Counted from the first letter of the stretch, positions 1 to 12,700 are shown. The stretch: 64,000 nt of DNA from Gnetum montanum (GCA_015680685.1 MNCI01007958.1:536046-600045); one strand, 5' to 3'. Notes: generated by a model not told the origin, from the sequence alone. Translations and numbers: made by a program.

Positions 1-213
1 ACTTTCCCAGTAATTTTCTTTCAACAACTAGGCAACAATATCGGAAAGCCACGAGCGGGAAAACGAAGAGCACTGAGTGTGTGGGTTGAGGAGCATTGGG
101 GGTCAACAATGTCACCAATGATGGAGGCCCCATGTCTGGCGTAGTAGGGCAAGGACTAAGAGGGGGGGTATTTGGGGAAGGGAAGGAGGCTAAAGAGGTG
201 GCAGAGGACCGCA

Positions 214-335
214 AGGCTGGGAGCAAGAAGGGATCAGAGAATAGGACTCAAGCACAATCGGGCAGAAGACGACGAGGCTGGGAGCAAGAAGGGATCAGAG
301 AATAGGACTCAAGCACAATCAGGCAGAGGGGAAGG
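214..335 (+). repeat. Two-copy tandem repeat, 61-bp period
   Basis: The unit beginning aggctgggagcaagaaggga starts at 214 and again at 275, so the period is 61 bp. The copies differ by only a few bases. It lies in the LINE leader or start of ORF1 and makes the two short overlapping open frames there look self-similar. No function is inferred. Confidence 0.8.
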
Positions 336-366
336 GTTCGAGGCATGCTCATGAGAAGGAGACACT

Positions 367-1180
367 ATGCACCTCAAGGTAGGACAATCACTAGATGAGG
401 TGGTGAGAACCTTGGTGATGAGCTTGTTGGGCAAATTCATGTTGGAAGGAGTGTGTCCAAGGATTAACCTTATCAAGCTTTGGGTCAAGGCAACATGGGG
501 ATTGGAGAATGTGCAAGTGCGAAGTCTCGTGGATGATAGGTTACTCTTCATTTTCCGGAGGCTAATAGAAAGCGAGTGTTGTTGGGGGGGTTGTGGTTCT
601 ACGGGGCCTGAGGTTTGGCTCTTTTACCCTAGAGGTTGGAAGCTCATCAAGATGCAAATTTGTTTAATCGAGCATCGGTGTGGGTTTGGATCTGGGACCT
701 ACCTCTAGAGTACTGGGAACTTGGCTTTCTAAAATTGTTGGTTGGCCTATTTGGAGAATTTATAAAATTCAATGTGTTCATTGCATCAATGAATAAGATG
801 GGCTATGCTCATTTCTGTGTCTAGAGGTCGGTCAAAGGTTAGAGTGATTGAGGTGGTGCTAGACACGGCCTTGGGGAAAAAGAAAATAAGGGTCTAGTTT
901 GAGAACTTGCTAACAATAAAAGAATCACCATTGGCAATGTGTGAGACATGCAAGAAAAGGCATCCAACTACAGATTGTTTGGTCCAACAGCAGAGACCAA
1001 TGCAATAGGGAGGATGGAACCTAGTTGGCAAGAAGGGCCATGTGATGAAGATAGTGCTGCTAGTGAGCCAAGGACATAAGGTCCTAAATAAGGGACTAGC
1101 CATGAAGGATAGAGAGTGGGAGCAAGCTCTGAGAGCTAGGGGGATGCCACCTCCCAAGGATTCGATGGTGGAAGAGACTT
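367..1180 (+). pseudogene. LINE ORF1 remnant (DUF4283 plus zinc knuckle)
   Basis: ORF1 of plant L1 elements encodes the RNA-binding partner of the reverse transcriptase. At 367-830 several frames together give the DUF4283 pattern, including LLGKFMLEG, LIKLWVKATWGLENV, and WIWDLPLEYWELGFL, which corresponds to the family's usual VWVRLPGLPLEFW segment. At about 935-985 a CETCKKRHPTTDC stretch resembles a CCHC zinc knuckle with one spacer residue fewer than usual. Frameshifts near 640-700 and a tag stop near 823 break the frame. Identification rests on motif order and on the RT that follows. Confidence 0.7.
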
Positions 1181-1339
1181 GTGTGTAGCAAGTCGGTGCA
1201 GTGCTATTGGGGTGGTTGGTATGGATGGGTCAAGGGGAATGGATGCCACCACACAATCACCTTGTACCCCATCAACTAAACAACCAACCGCACTGGAGAA
1301 GCAGGGTTCAAAGTTGCCCCCATTGGGGGACTGGATTAC

Positions 1340-3620
1340 CCTGGGTAGGGGGTCCTCCATGCTAAAGATGAAGTATCTCTTTGGATCTAAGAGGAGGGGA
1401 GTCAAGGCTACATCTAGGACTACTTGGCTACAAGAAGGAGATCAGCACATACGTTTCTTCTTTGCCATGACCAAAGAAAGGAGGCCAACGAAGATGAAGA
1501 TTCAAAGTTTGCTCGAGGGCATAGTCGAGGAAGGGCTGAATAAAGGAATGCAAGGATTAGAGGAGGTGCACAAATATTAGGAGGATATTTGGCAAAGGAA
1601 AGACTTAGAGAAAATCTCCATTCCAGTGTTGCGGGTCTTGTCTAAGCCAAAGAATCAACATTTGATGCGGCCTTTCTCTAGACTAGAGCTAATCACAACA
1701 ATGAGGTCAATGCAAACCAATAAGGCACCAAGACCAAATGGGTGGCTTATTGAATTTTTTTGGGCATTTGAGGACATTATGGTGGCAAATTTGTTGGACA
1801 CTTTTAATTGTATGCTTAGTTGGCAAAAGGTTAGAAGAGAGATCAACTATTCATGAATTGTTCTTTTGGGTAAGATGCCTCATCCAACCTCGTCAGCCCA
1901 TTTCAGACCCATCAACATGTGCAATTCTTTGTTGCCACTATTTTCCAAAATGCTTGTCAATCATCTAGTGCCTTTGATGAGGAAACTGGTGAGAGAACAC
2001 TTGGCTGATTTTGTTAAAGGTTGTTTTTCACAAGATCAAGTCTTGCTATTGCATGAGATCTTGCACTCACTCAAGCAGACCAAGTTCCCTAGAATGTGTA
2101 TTAAGTTTGACATAACTAAAGCATATGATATGTTGAGCTGGGCAACATTAAGAGAGATAATGCTGCTTAAGGGATTTGACCCTAGGTTTATTAATCTATG
2201 TATTTATATGTAAAGTGCCAGTCACTATTCTTTTGATATCAATAAGAGGCTTTGGGGGTTCCAAGCGCTGAAGAGAGGGCTGAGATAAGGAGACCCTCTA
2301 TCACCACTGTTGTTTATATTGGTTATGGATATGCTGTAGAGTTATTGTATTGCCAAAGAGATGCAGGGGCTAAACGTTGTGAGGGTCCAATGTCTAATCT
2401 TACATTATGCCAATGATATGATCCTATTTACTAGGGTAGCTGTGTTGCAACTGGTGGCATTGAAGAGTGCACTTGAAAGAATGAAACATGAGTTGGGGCT
2501 TGAGATTAATAGGGGGAAATCAACTATCCACTTAATCAATGCAACAGGAATCATGGGGGAAAGGTTTGTCCAATTGCTAGGGATCTTGTTGGGTAGGATA
2601 TAGGACATGTATTTGGGGATGCCAATTTTTGAATCGCGGACAAAGAGAGCATGGTTAAGGCTAGTGGAGAGGTTGTAGGCAAAAACCATGCATTGGACCA
2701 CCCAGTTTCTTTTATAGAAAGGGAAAATGTTGCTAGCATCAATAGTGCTCATGGCTATTACTAGGTTTGCAGCTTCAATGGTTGTACCGCTGACTAGAGT
2801 TATGCAAAAAATTGACCAAATCATCTAACAGTTTGTGTGGTTTGGTGGACAAGGGGAAAATAAACTTCATTTGGTGTGCTAGGCTCAAACAGCATGCCTG
2901 AAATTGGTGGGCGTAATTGGACTACTATCCTTCCAAGATGAGGTTATGTTGGAAATGCAAAGGTTGGTTAACAAGTTTATGGTCCAAGAGGATGGGCCAG
3001 CTCCATGGATGCAACTACTAAGGCAGAAATACCGCTATTTGGAGGCTAATGCAAGGAGCTCACAATTGTGGAAGAACATATGCAAACATATCATAGCAAT
3101 GGAGGCCAAAGACTTGCTGGGAAAGCCTCCTAAGGAGGTGATTAAGATGATTTGCTCGCTTTCAAAGGGATGGAATGAGGTCTAGAGGGGCAAACTACCT
3201 GAGAAGGTCAAAGCTTTTAGATGGCTTATAAAACATAGGGTGCTACTTGTGGGGGCTATTTTGAGGGAACAAGGGATCAATGTAAGCGCCATCTACCCTT
3301 TCTGTGCTACAAAACCCAAGATGCTTGAACACTTTATATATGAATGTTGGTACATGCAAGAGGTCTAGAGAAAGGCCAAACTGGTGCACATAACAACTAT
3401 TAACAGAGATTCTGGATGGAATGGAAGGGTATGAATCACCTCATTTTCTATGGACAAAGGCTGCCCACGCCATCGATCCTGGCCAGGGTAGGGCTTCAAC
3501 TTTGGGTTGAAGTAATTCAAAGTATGGGGCAAGGGGCAACTGTTCAAGCCAACGTGGACAAAATATATGGGAAACACGAACCTCTAGGAGTTGGTCAAAA
3601 GAATGGGCTAGATTAACATG
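1340..3620 (+). pseudogene. LINE ORF2 remnant: reverse transcriptase and zf-RVT
   Basis: Landmarks of plant L1 ORF2 appear in order: TTWLQEGDQHIRFFF near 1420, NKAPRPNGW near 1720 (family KAPGPDGF), FRPINMCN and FVKGCFSQDQ at 1900-2040, FDITKAYDMLSW near 2105, R-stop-GDPLSPLLF near 2280, the catalytic-site equivalent HYANDMILF near 2403 (family YADD, here YAND), and YLGMPIF near 2610. A zf-RVT region follows at 3185-3370 (KVKAFRWLIKHRVLL, then Cys and His residues). There are at least ten in-frame stops, many of them tag where Gln or Trp is expected. No endonuclease precedes the RT. The element cannot be active. Confidence 0.85.
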
Positions 3621-4530
3621 CTAAAACATATTGAGGGGAAGCTATGACTGTCCATGATGAGTTTCTTTAACAATTAAGTGGGGGAAGAAACATGATTCCA
3701 AGGAAGGTGGATCAAGGTCACCAAGGGGACACTAGTGGAGGTGCTAGATGTTCTAGTAAAGGGAAGATTATTGCACCAATGGTCTGCACCTAGACGGATG
3801 CCGCTGAATTTTTTAGGGATGCAGTTAACAGACAAGCAACGAGCATATTCACAAGTCAGCACTAGAAGGCATCTAGTAGAATGTGACGGTGTTTGTGAAA
3901 CGATACCTCATGCAGTCTAGGTACCCTCACATGCTCATGGATGTCCCTTTCACATTTTTGCAATGCATGTAGCATGGTATTCAGATTAACCTACCTCAAT
4001 TTTTCCTAGATTTGCTACAAAGACGACAACCAAGGTAGCATCCAAGGATGATTTTGGTGTTAAAGGTCAAAGTAGATGGATTTGCAACTAGAACCTTAAC
4101 TAGTCTACCAAAGAAAAAGCAAGCAAGTAGCACACGGGCCATAGTCATAGACAGCAGAGGGCTCAAAGAAGGCAAAGAGAAGCAAGGCCTCATCAAAGTC
4201 AAAATGTGAAAGCAACCAGGGTCATCATGGAAGGCAATGCCAAATTGGTGGTTGGATCCTCCAAAAATTGATGAGGTTTGCCACCTCATAGCAAAATACG
4301 CTTGGCAGGAAGAGTGGACGACATGGCTATCTCATTGGAAAAGAATGCATGAGGAGGTGCAGAGGCAAGTGGATAGTCAAAGGATTTGAGAACTACAATG
4401 GATGGAGGATATGCTAAAGGGCCACCATGCAAAGTTGACGCAACTCATGGAGGAGAACAAATAGAAGTTGAAGAAGGGCTAGGCGCAAGAAGTTTGGTGA
4501 CCATTGTCAACTAGCACACCGCAAACAATA

Positions 4531-4778
4531 GAGGAGGTGGAAGTTTCTCAAAATATGGCTAACGAGAAAGTGTCAAAGCAATGATGCTCAGGGAGTGACA
4601 TGGGAGGTGCATGGAAGCCAGATGAGATAGGCAGGTTTTCTATGACTGAGTGATGAGGAGGTGGAAGTTTCTCAAAATATGGCTAACGAGAAAGTGTCAA
4701 AGCAATGATGCTCAGGGAGTGACATGGGAGGTGCATGGAAGCCAGATGAGATAGGCAGGTTTTCTATGACTGAGTGAT
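4531..4778. repeat. Perfect 124-bp tandem duplication
   Basis: Positions 4531-4654 and 4655-4778 read identically base for base, both beginning gaggaggtggaagtttctca and ending tgactgagtgat. They lie in the decayed 3' part of the LINE, where neighbouring sequence has accumulated many changes. The duplication is therefore much younger than the LINE, or an assembly duplication. Confidence 0.95.
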
Positions 4779-5089
4779 TTTAGAGCCTCCTAGGGAATGG
4801 TAGTTGGATAGGGTAGGGTCTAAAGGGCTACCGAGATCTAGAGGCTAGGTTTTGAAGGATGTTGGGGGATACTAGGGTTACAAGAGATAATCCTATTGAT
4901 TGGTTTTGAATGGGGCCAAATGATGTTGGCCTAGCCTATACACCCTTGAACATTTTTTCCTTTTTTTGAATTAATCTATCTCGAATTTTTCTCCAAAAAA
5001 AAAATCCTTTTCGTATTTCACTCATGCTTCCTACTAATGCCCTTTGAAGTAAATAATCTACTTTATTGTTTGCTAGTGTTTATTTTTCA

Positions 5090-5994
5090 ATCACCAATAA
5101 AGAGTTAAATTGAGCAATTTAACTTTTAATATTATTTCATAAAGACCGGTCCATCAAATGGTCTAATGTAATAACAATTAGCTCTTAATGATACTCTCTA
5201 TTAAGTCCTTAAAAGTTGGATACTTGCTCATAGTCATCCTAATGAACTTTTGCAAGCTAGAAAGCCTTACAAAAATCCATGCAGTAGTCCTTTACACTCT
5301 TGTCACCTTATATTAGGTACTTCAATTTTTGGACAATCTCTCATTTATGATGAGTCTTCTTAAAATTTTGCTTGAGCATGGACTACATTAAAGACCAATC
5401 CTTGATATGAGTGTCATTGTTCAACATGTAAGAGTGCCTTTCCTTCTTCCACCATAGAAGTATCATGCCTTTCAATTTGGTTTCAACAAATAATACCTTT
5501 TGATTAGCTTCCACATCTTCAAGTTCAAAGTACTTGTTGATCGTTTTCAACCCAGAAAGAAAAGGATAATTTCATTCTATGCCATTAAAGGATTTAACTT
5601 TAACATGAGGCATTCTTGAAGCATGTCTAAAAGCTTTTGCAAGAGTGACTTCAATTCCTTCATCTTGCTTCCTTTGAGGCTTAGAAGAGAGTTCCTTCTT
5701 CCCTTTCTTTGGAAAGATAAGCCCTTGAGGCTTATTCTCAACACTAAGAGCATGAAGGAAGGCATCATCTTGATCTTCATCTTCTCCAAGGTTTTCATGA
5801 TTGATAGGAAGATCATCTCCAAGAGATGGCATAGAAGAATATCTTAAAGAATGTCTTGGTGAAAATGCAGTTGAGTTGTTCCCTTGCCTAGATGTTTTTG
5901 ATGAAATAGCATGTCCTTTCTTCTCTTCAAGCTCTTCAAGTTTCTCAACAATGAGCTTGAGAGCATTTTTCATGTCATCCATGTCTCTAGACAA
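5090..5994 (-). pseudogene. Gag remnant of gypsy element E7
   Basis: An open 140-codon N-terminal part (5994-5572) has a Lys/Glu-rich start (LKLIVEKLEELEEKK) and ends in SFNGIE. The retrotransposon gag core follows in another frame at about 5550-5290: INKYFELEDVEANQKV, KLKGMILLWWKKE, QNFKKTHH, EIVQKLKYL. This is the capsid-forming region of Ty3/gypsy gag. Frame changes near 5572 and stops such as M-tag-S at about 5385 show it is dead. No zinc knuckle was found before the LINE junction. Confidence 0.75.
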
Positions 5995-6318
5995 AGATTG
6001 AACTGTCTTCTTCTATGGAAGGATGATGGAAATTGATCTAAAAGGCAATTTTCAAAAAATACTACAACGAAAGGTAAAATATTCAAGATTTCTCAAGGAA
6101 AAAAAAAACAAGGAATACTCAAATATTAAAAGAAATAAGGGTAAGATCTTTAAACCCTTGCTATTACAAACCAATGGATGTTCAATGCTATAATTATCTT
6201 CAAATTCTAGAAATATATGACAAACTTTGGGATTAAAGAAAAATTTTCAAACACTAGAATATGTGGAACAAGTAACAAGAATTATCCACTTAAATGCAAT
6301 TATCTTCAAGTCCAAGCT

Positions 6319-6330
6319 GCTTTGATACCA
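6319..6330 (-). other. Primer-binding site resembling initiator tRNA-Met
   Basis: The minus strand reads TGGTATCAAAGC, one base off TGGTATCAGAGC, the site complementary to the 3' end of plant initiator tRNA-Met. The single difference is a G-to-A transition. It lies between the putative LTR end and gag. Confidence 0.6.
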
Positions 6331-6336
6331 ATCTAA

Positions 6337-7064
6337 TGAGGAGCTCCCATGGATTCCATAATCCAAGTTCTCTTAATTCAAAAACAAGCTAATTGAACAA
6401 GAAAGGAAAAGCTTTAGTCTTGCTCAAATGGAAAAATTACAACTAAAAGGAAGCACACTCCCAAGGAAAAATAAGAGAATGAATCCAATTCTCACACCTA
6501 TCAAACAAGAATGAAGGCCAAGCCAATTGATCAAGACTCTTTCTCAATTCTTCACTCACTCCCTAAACTCTCTCCCACAAAATGAAAGTTCAATCAATTT
6601 ATTTATACTTTCTCCCCCTTGTCTCTTTATAAAATTTATAATTTTGAATCATTCAAATCTATACCACAACGTCTCATGGCAAGGAAAGATGTCATTGGGA
6701 TATGAGAGAAAGCAAGCAATCTTCAATAGAGACATCTTTGAGGATAGAGAGAGACATCTATGTTACAACAAATACATCTATTGTAAGGCAAAGAAGTCTT
6801 TCTATAGACATCTTCAAGGTAGTAGAGACATCTCCTTGTTGAGATAGACATCTATACAAATAGGCCAAGACTGCCAAAACAAATCTCCACTGACCCCGAA
6901 ACCTTCTAAACTCATGGAAAGAAGTCCAAAATATCTCCATACATGCCAAAACACCCTACAACCATCATCAAGAAGGCAAACCTAAAAAACACACATAAAA
7001 TAAACAAACAAAAAATTCACAAACACATGAAGGATTATATATAGGTTAGGTAATGTCCTCATCA
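6337..7064 (-). repeat. Probable 5' LTR of E7
   Basis: On the minus strand the segment starts TGATGAGGACATTACC at 7064 and ends CTCCTCA at 6337, six bases before the primer site, giving TG...CA ends. It holds a TATAAATA box at 6607-6600 about 270 bp before its end, as expected for a U3-R-U5 layout. Several agacatct copies at 6725-6850 may be U3 repeats. The second LTR is missing, so the boundaries cannot be confirmed. Confidence 0.5.
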
Positions 7065-7980
7065 CCTATCATGATGATATGTTTTGTATGTTTGTAGTAA
7101 TATACATGTCATAGCTTTGAAATTTGCATCTTTCATGTATTATTAGCTCATTCTCTTGTTAGGCAAAAAATTGCCAATTCAATTCACACTTAAGATATCG
7201 CTATATTCCTTTTAAGTATCACATTATCACTTAAGGCATTGTTATAGTTCTCTATAATTTTTCTAAAGTATCGTGGTGGCTCCATGTCTTGAAGTGTACT
7301 TATAATCATTCTTTTGGGTTTCGAGTTATCTCAACCTCCCTAATTCATCATCTTGGATTTGACAATGATTTACTATGACCAAAATTTACCTAAATACCAT
7401 AGTCATGCATGTATATTTTTAATATGCCCAAATTTATTACACAATCAAATTAACAATGATCAACTCACACAAACCTAGGTGGGCGTCAAATCCTTAAAAA
7501 ATCAATAATTTTTTTAAAAAAATCAAAGTATATCAAATCATCAACGAGAATAGAGAGTTTTAAACAAAAAGCCCAACAATTTTTGGGATGCCTTTTGTGA
7601 TTTTCATCATTACAACCAATTATGAAAAATCTCTCATCTAGAATAGGAAGAGAATAAAGTCTAACATTGTTCAAAAAATATCCTCACTAGTTTTCACTTC
7701 TTACTAAAGGATTTCTGCAAAAAGGAAAATACTCAAGATAGATAGAAAAAAGCATGAATCAAAAATAATAAATAATTAGCAACATAAGCTAATAGCTTGC
7801 CCAACTTGAGCCTCCAAAACAAAAATAAATTAATACTACATGAAACAAATTAATTATTCATGAAGCTTTTCTTCTTGAAGTTGTAACTAAAAAGCAACAT
7901 CTTTAAGAATCCAATATTAAACTCCTGAAGAAAAATCTTAGTTATGTTCTTGCTACTTTTAAATAACTACATACAAAAAT
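7065..7980. other. AT-rich intergenic sequence, nothing recognised
   Basis: I see no coding pattern, RNA gene or repeat boundary. The longest open stretch (about 60 codons, minus, 7674-7486) has no recognisable motif. Confidence 0.5.
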
Positions 7981-7984
7981 TTCC

Positions 7985-8250
7985 AAATAGAATAGAGAAC
8001 AAGCAACGTTGACAAAGTAGGTTGATTACTAAGAATGATATCACTAAGGATTGGTTGAAAGCTCTTACAAATTCTATATGTCCCTTTCCAAACATGGTGT
8101 ACAATTGAACACTTACAAAACCATGAAAAAATAAATCTTCAGTTCCACAAAGAGGACATTGAAAAGAAACAATTTTCATATGTTGAAGACTCGTGCCAAT
8201 AGGAAGACCTTGATGAATAAAACACCATAAAAAAATACAAATTTTTTGAA
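7985..8250 (-). pseudogene. LINE zf-RVT remnant
   Basis: Read on the minus strand from about 8245 the translation gives KICIFLWCFIHQGLP, SLQHMKIVSFQCPLCG, and LFFHGF. That is the zinc-finger region found at the C-terminus of plant L1 reverse transcriptases (pattern FLW...LP...L...CPLC...LFF.C). The second Cys/His pair is not clear. There is no RT in front and no poly(A) behind, so it is an isolated fragment. Confidence 0.6.
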
Positions 8251-8308
8251 AAACATGACTCTACAAATATCTTCTATTTTTCTTATTCAAAAGTGTATAA
8301 GAATTAAG

Positions 8309-8452
8309 TGTTAGCCTAGTAGTAAAAATCATGATTTCAAAACTCCAAGTTATGAGTTCGATTCTAGTGGACAATGATAAATTATAAAGTTCTAATTGGA
8401 CTATATATCTTGAGGTGTACCTATATTACAAGCATTTTGCGTTCCAAACACA
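8309..8452 (+). mobile_element. tRNA-derived SINE, copy A
   Basis: It has an RNA polymerase III type A box (tagcctagtagt, 8312-8323) and B box (gagttcgattc, 8354-8364) at tRNA-like spacing. A non-tRNA body follows that ends near attttgcgttccaaacac. The body (aaagttctaattggactata, tatcttgagg) recurs in copies at 18349-18503 and 22231-22322, which shows a dispersed family. No cloverleaf can be folded over the whole length, so it is not a tRNA gene. Confidence 0.7.
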
Positions 8453-9704
8453 AATTCCTTTTTATGATTAAGAAAATTTATTTCAAACCAAAAACATATA
8501 TAAAAACCAAATGGTATAAAAATAAATTTCATATACTTAATGATAGAAGAATGCTAACAATTTGCAACTTACCTTTAATAACTCAACAAAACATTGAACT
8601 CTAAAATAATCTACAAGTAAAAATAAACAAGAATAGTACCTACCATGACCTAAACACTACTTTTACTTCACATAATTTTATTGTGAACGAAAACTTCAAT
8701 TACAAAACAAGTACCCTGAAATTTGAGGGAACACGTCTCATGGCATAAGATCTACAACCAACCAATAACATAATGTACATTATCACAAACAACAAAATTA
8801 TGCATTTTGTTTGCAACATCACTAGAATTAGACATCAGAAATTTATACTCATTGACATAAATTTTGAGAATCAACAAAAGTTTCAACTTCAATAGAAGAA
8901 GCAAAATTTTATCAATGGAAAATTGAGTAACTAAGGAAAAATAATTTCGAAGAAATCAATCACCAATAAAACCTTACCACGAACCAGAAAAAGCCTGCTC
9001 ACCAAGTGATTTTGATTTAAAAAATAAAATCAATAAATGTAAATATATTACAAAATGTACCTTACTTGGTTAGGGTAGAAGCTTGTGGTTGGGCAACTCT
9101 CAATTCAATTCCAAACGAAGTACGCTCAAATATTACTTCAAGATTTGTTTCACTATATTTATAATACTCGAATACTTCAATAGGTTAGCCACCACCGAAT
9201 TTTTAACATGAATACTTGTCAAATCCTTCATCTGCGTTATCCGTTTAATTACAATAACGATAAATGTTATAACCTGATGATTAATAAATAAATAAATAAA
9301 TCATGAAAATATATAAAAAGTAGGTTACGAAAGTTTGTAAAAACATCTATTTACTATTATAAACAAAAATAAAAACATTCTTTGCAGAAATTTTCAACGA
9401 AGAACCTCACCGTAAATTTGAACCGTGTAAACCTTGAACAGAATTTAACCATCTGGACAATCAAAACCCTCCTGTTGCTCTTCAAACAGCGTTGTCACCG
9501 TCCGTAAAGTTTTACGACGCATAAGACAATGAAGAATTCCCAGTTTAAGAGATTGTACATTCATATTACATATCAAAAGGCTACAAATAAAATATTTATA
9601 AATGATTAAACATGACATCTGTACAAAGATCACTCAAATAAACGGTTCTATTAACACAGTGAACGTCAAAGCCGATCCTTTGCATAAAAGGGTAAAAAAA
9701 TACT
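8453..9704. other. Intergenic sequence 3' of the DWA1-like gene
   Basis: AT-rich. The part next to 9705 must hold the gene's 3' UTR, but I cannot place the polyadenylation site. No other gene or repeat is supported. Confidence 0.4.
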
Positions 9705-12700
9705 TTAGGACCGAAAGACAGATAAATGACTTCCAAATTCTGAGACTATATCAATTAAACCTGCATTGCCTCCAACTAAAGTAACCTGCATAAAATAGAA
9801 ATGAAAGATATAAAAATTCAATATTTTATCTAAAAAGCTATTATCAGGTGTTTGATCAATGTTCTTTCTGTATAACCAAATTAAACAAGCTGTAAGTGCC
9901 AATGCAACTTACTCCTGACGGATGCACTTGAACTGAGTAACTAGATGAAGGAGCACATTTGATTCGTGAAAGAACTTTTCCATCAAAGCCGAAGCAGGAC
10001 AAAAAAGGATCAGCTCCAACCTCCACAATCTTTACAAAAAGCAGCGTCATATCAGTTTTCAACATTCTTGCTTATATTTAAAAAACTACAAAATCATTAC
10101 TTCGGAAGAATCAATCCTTAGGTTTACAATCAAGGATTTTTGTTAAGATGCATATATTGAACTATGAATCTAAAGTTCAGACATGAATTAGCAAAACCTT
10201 ATTGTCAATAATTGATAGATCTTGTGGAGGGGCTTGGGTAGCAATTCTCATAGTTGCATCCATGCCAGGAAGATTCCAGAGGGTTAAACAGTTTCCACCG
10301 CATCCAGAAACCTGATATAAAACTATAAAAAATTAAAAACAAAACAAATGTAATAATCCTGGACAGTTGCAGCACCATTTTAATGGCCAAGAAATTTGAA
10401 AAACCATAAATATTAGGCAGCCAGCATTTCAGAACTTTCAGGTATCAACTAAGTGTCAACGCATTTTAGGACTGTCTTCAACGGTAGGAAGAAAGAAAAT
10501 TGTTCCAAAAAGACATAAGCTTTTGGAAGAAAAATGTTGCTAACGATCCTTCTGAACTTTCCCAACTCCCTTTTTTGGCCTAGGACAATTAAATTAAGGC
10601 AAGTTCCAAATTAATTGAACTGAACGGTTGTTCTACCCAGTCATTTCCTTGGATCTTTCTCTGTCTGTTACAATGAATTTTCAGTTTCAGTTTTCAGTTT
10701 TCACCATGCCTCGTTAAACCTGTACATGCAGACCGCTCAAAAAAAAACTTAAATTGGATTCAGGAGTCAAATAATTGTGAAGATCAAATTTCATCATTTT
10801 GCATGCCAATCATTGCACCCTTCTGAGTTCTAATATTACAAAAATTTTTGCAAATTGTAGAAGTTTTACTATTTTTATTTGCTCTTTCTTTATTTATATT
10901 TCAGACAAAATAAATCGTCAACGAGGTAAAACTAATCCTTTTTCCATTACATGAATGAACCTTCTTTCTAAATCCAAACATTAATTAAATATAATGTAGT
11001 TTTTACTTAAAAGCAGCTTAGTTTTTAAACGATATTCCAAGGAAGCCTGAAGAGTCAGGCTGTGAAAAAAAAAAACTAAAAATAAAGTCCGAAAAAAATC
11101 ATAGACATGTCAAGCATGGTTGTCTCTGTTGTGTTACAATTATGTTAAATAAATAACTATCTGAGAAGAATAAATGACTTCAAACTGTAATGATCAAATA
11201 AAGTCAGAAAACTTCTGTATCACGTAGCAGCATCCACAACATACCAGCCAATTCTCGCTTGTATCAAGTGCCACGCAGCTCACCCATGGAGATAACTTCA
11301 CCTGATTTGTTATCTTGGTTGACATGAACGTATCTAGAATAGCAATGCACTGAGAACTCCTGCAGTCTAGTCATTAGAAAGAATAAAGTATGGACTTGGA
11401 GACTAACTCATGAAAACAAAACTCGAATTACTAAATTTGATACTATTCGTAAAGCAAAGGCTACCCCAAATCCTAACAGTTCCATCCTCAGATCCTGTGA
11501 TAACCTGTTTGAATCACATAACATGGTTGTGGGGGTTAGAGTTCTTCAGCAAAGCTTACAGTTGGTTGCTGTTATTACCAAAGGTCAAGACCCTGTTATC
11601 CTAATTAAATAATTAATAATAAATATCTAAATGTCATAACTCGAAAACCGTATCAAACCTTATCAACTAAACAAGCTATTTCTTTAACATGGCATAAAAA
11701 ATCAAATTCTTTCTAATGTTTAATAGCATTAAAAGATCCATGAAAGGAATTCTAAAACTGGTCTGAGAGAGCCAAGGGCCCTCAGTGGACGTGAGTATAA
11801 AATTTTCATTTTCAGTTTCATTATCTTGCTAAGTAGACGTAAAAAGTTTTCAGTTTCAGTTTCATTATCTTGCTAAGTAGTATTAGACAAAATGAGTGTG
11901 CACCATGGATTTATAATACTTCTTGAAGAAACTGCCCTACGATTAAAGAAGAACATTGAAAATATTTGAAAAAAAAATAAGGGCTACAATGTTTCATTTT
12001 CTTACTAAAACTTTTATTTATGGGCAATGCAAGTACACCCAATATTCATCTTAGAAAGCATGATTCACCCACAGAGTACTAAAGAATCACTGACCATACA
12101 ACGTTACAGTTATTATGTCGAGTTAACATTTGTTTCATATAGTTACTTCTCGTAGTGAACATGTAACACCCTTGTTCTAGAATCCTTCATCCTTGGTATG
12201 TGAGTGTTCATCTAAGCCATGAGTGTGTCAGTCGGACAGAATATAGTTACCTTATGCAATTAGAACTAACCCTTATATGTGATAGAGATAGCTTATGCTT
12301 TGGGTATGTATGACATTTTGGCAATGATGTTTAATGTGGTTTGGCTATAAGGATGTTAATATGTTTAATATTCATGCATTATATGACTATGCTGGTTATA
12401 TGTGATAGAGATAGCTTATGCTTTGGGTATTTATGACATTTTGGCAATGACGTTTAATATGTGGTTTGGCTATAAGGATGTTAATATGTTTAATATTCAT
12501 GCATTATATGACTATGCTGGTTATATGCTTATGGCTATGATTTGAGTTTCGTATGTGCACCAACCCTATTGGGCTTTGTGGCCTGGTCTCATGATGTAGA
12601 AAGATTGGCACACATGGGGGATGATTCATCAGGCATGACAGATTTGATAGTATGTTTGGCTGTGTATCTGATGTTATTGTTAAGTTGTTTTATGTGCTTG

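Larger units (their letters stand above)
1..5005 (+). mobile_element. Decayed L1-type LINE, 5' end outside or unclear
   Basis: Non-LTR retrotransposon in plus orientation. In order it shows an ORF1 with a DUF4283-like region and a zinc knuckle (367-1180), a reverse transcriptase (about 1340-2900), a zf-RVT region (about 3185-3370), poorly conserved 3' sequence, and an A-run at 4996-5005 taken as the poly(A) tail. Many in-frame stops and frameshifts make it non-functional. The endonuclease that should lie between ORF1 and RT is missing. The right end abuts a gypsy gag remnant, so the LINE may have inserted into that element. The 5' boundary was not found. From 3621 to 4990 only scattered short open stretches remain, plus a perfect 124-bp duplication. 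Confidence 0.85.
5010..7064 (-). mobile_element. 5' part of a Ty3/gypsy element (E7): LTR, primer site, gag
   Basis: On the minus strand this reads LTR (7064-6337), a Met-tRNA-like primer site (6330-6319), then gag (5994 to about 5090). Protease, RT, RNase H, integrase and the 3' LTR are absent, because the sequence stops at the LINE tail near 5005. The LINE either inserted here or deletion joined the two. The primer site and gag differ from the Athila-type elements further right, so this is a separate lineage. Confidence 0.7.

Noticed and set aside
8312-8364. tRNA gene suggested by A and B boxes
   Set aside because: Stems do not pair into a cloverleaf and the sequence continues into a repeated SINE body.
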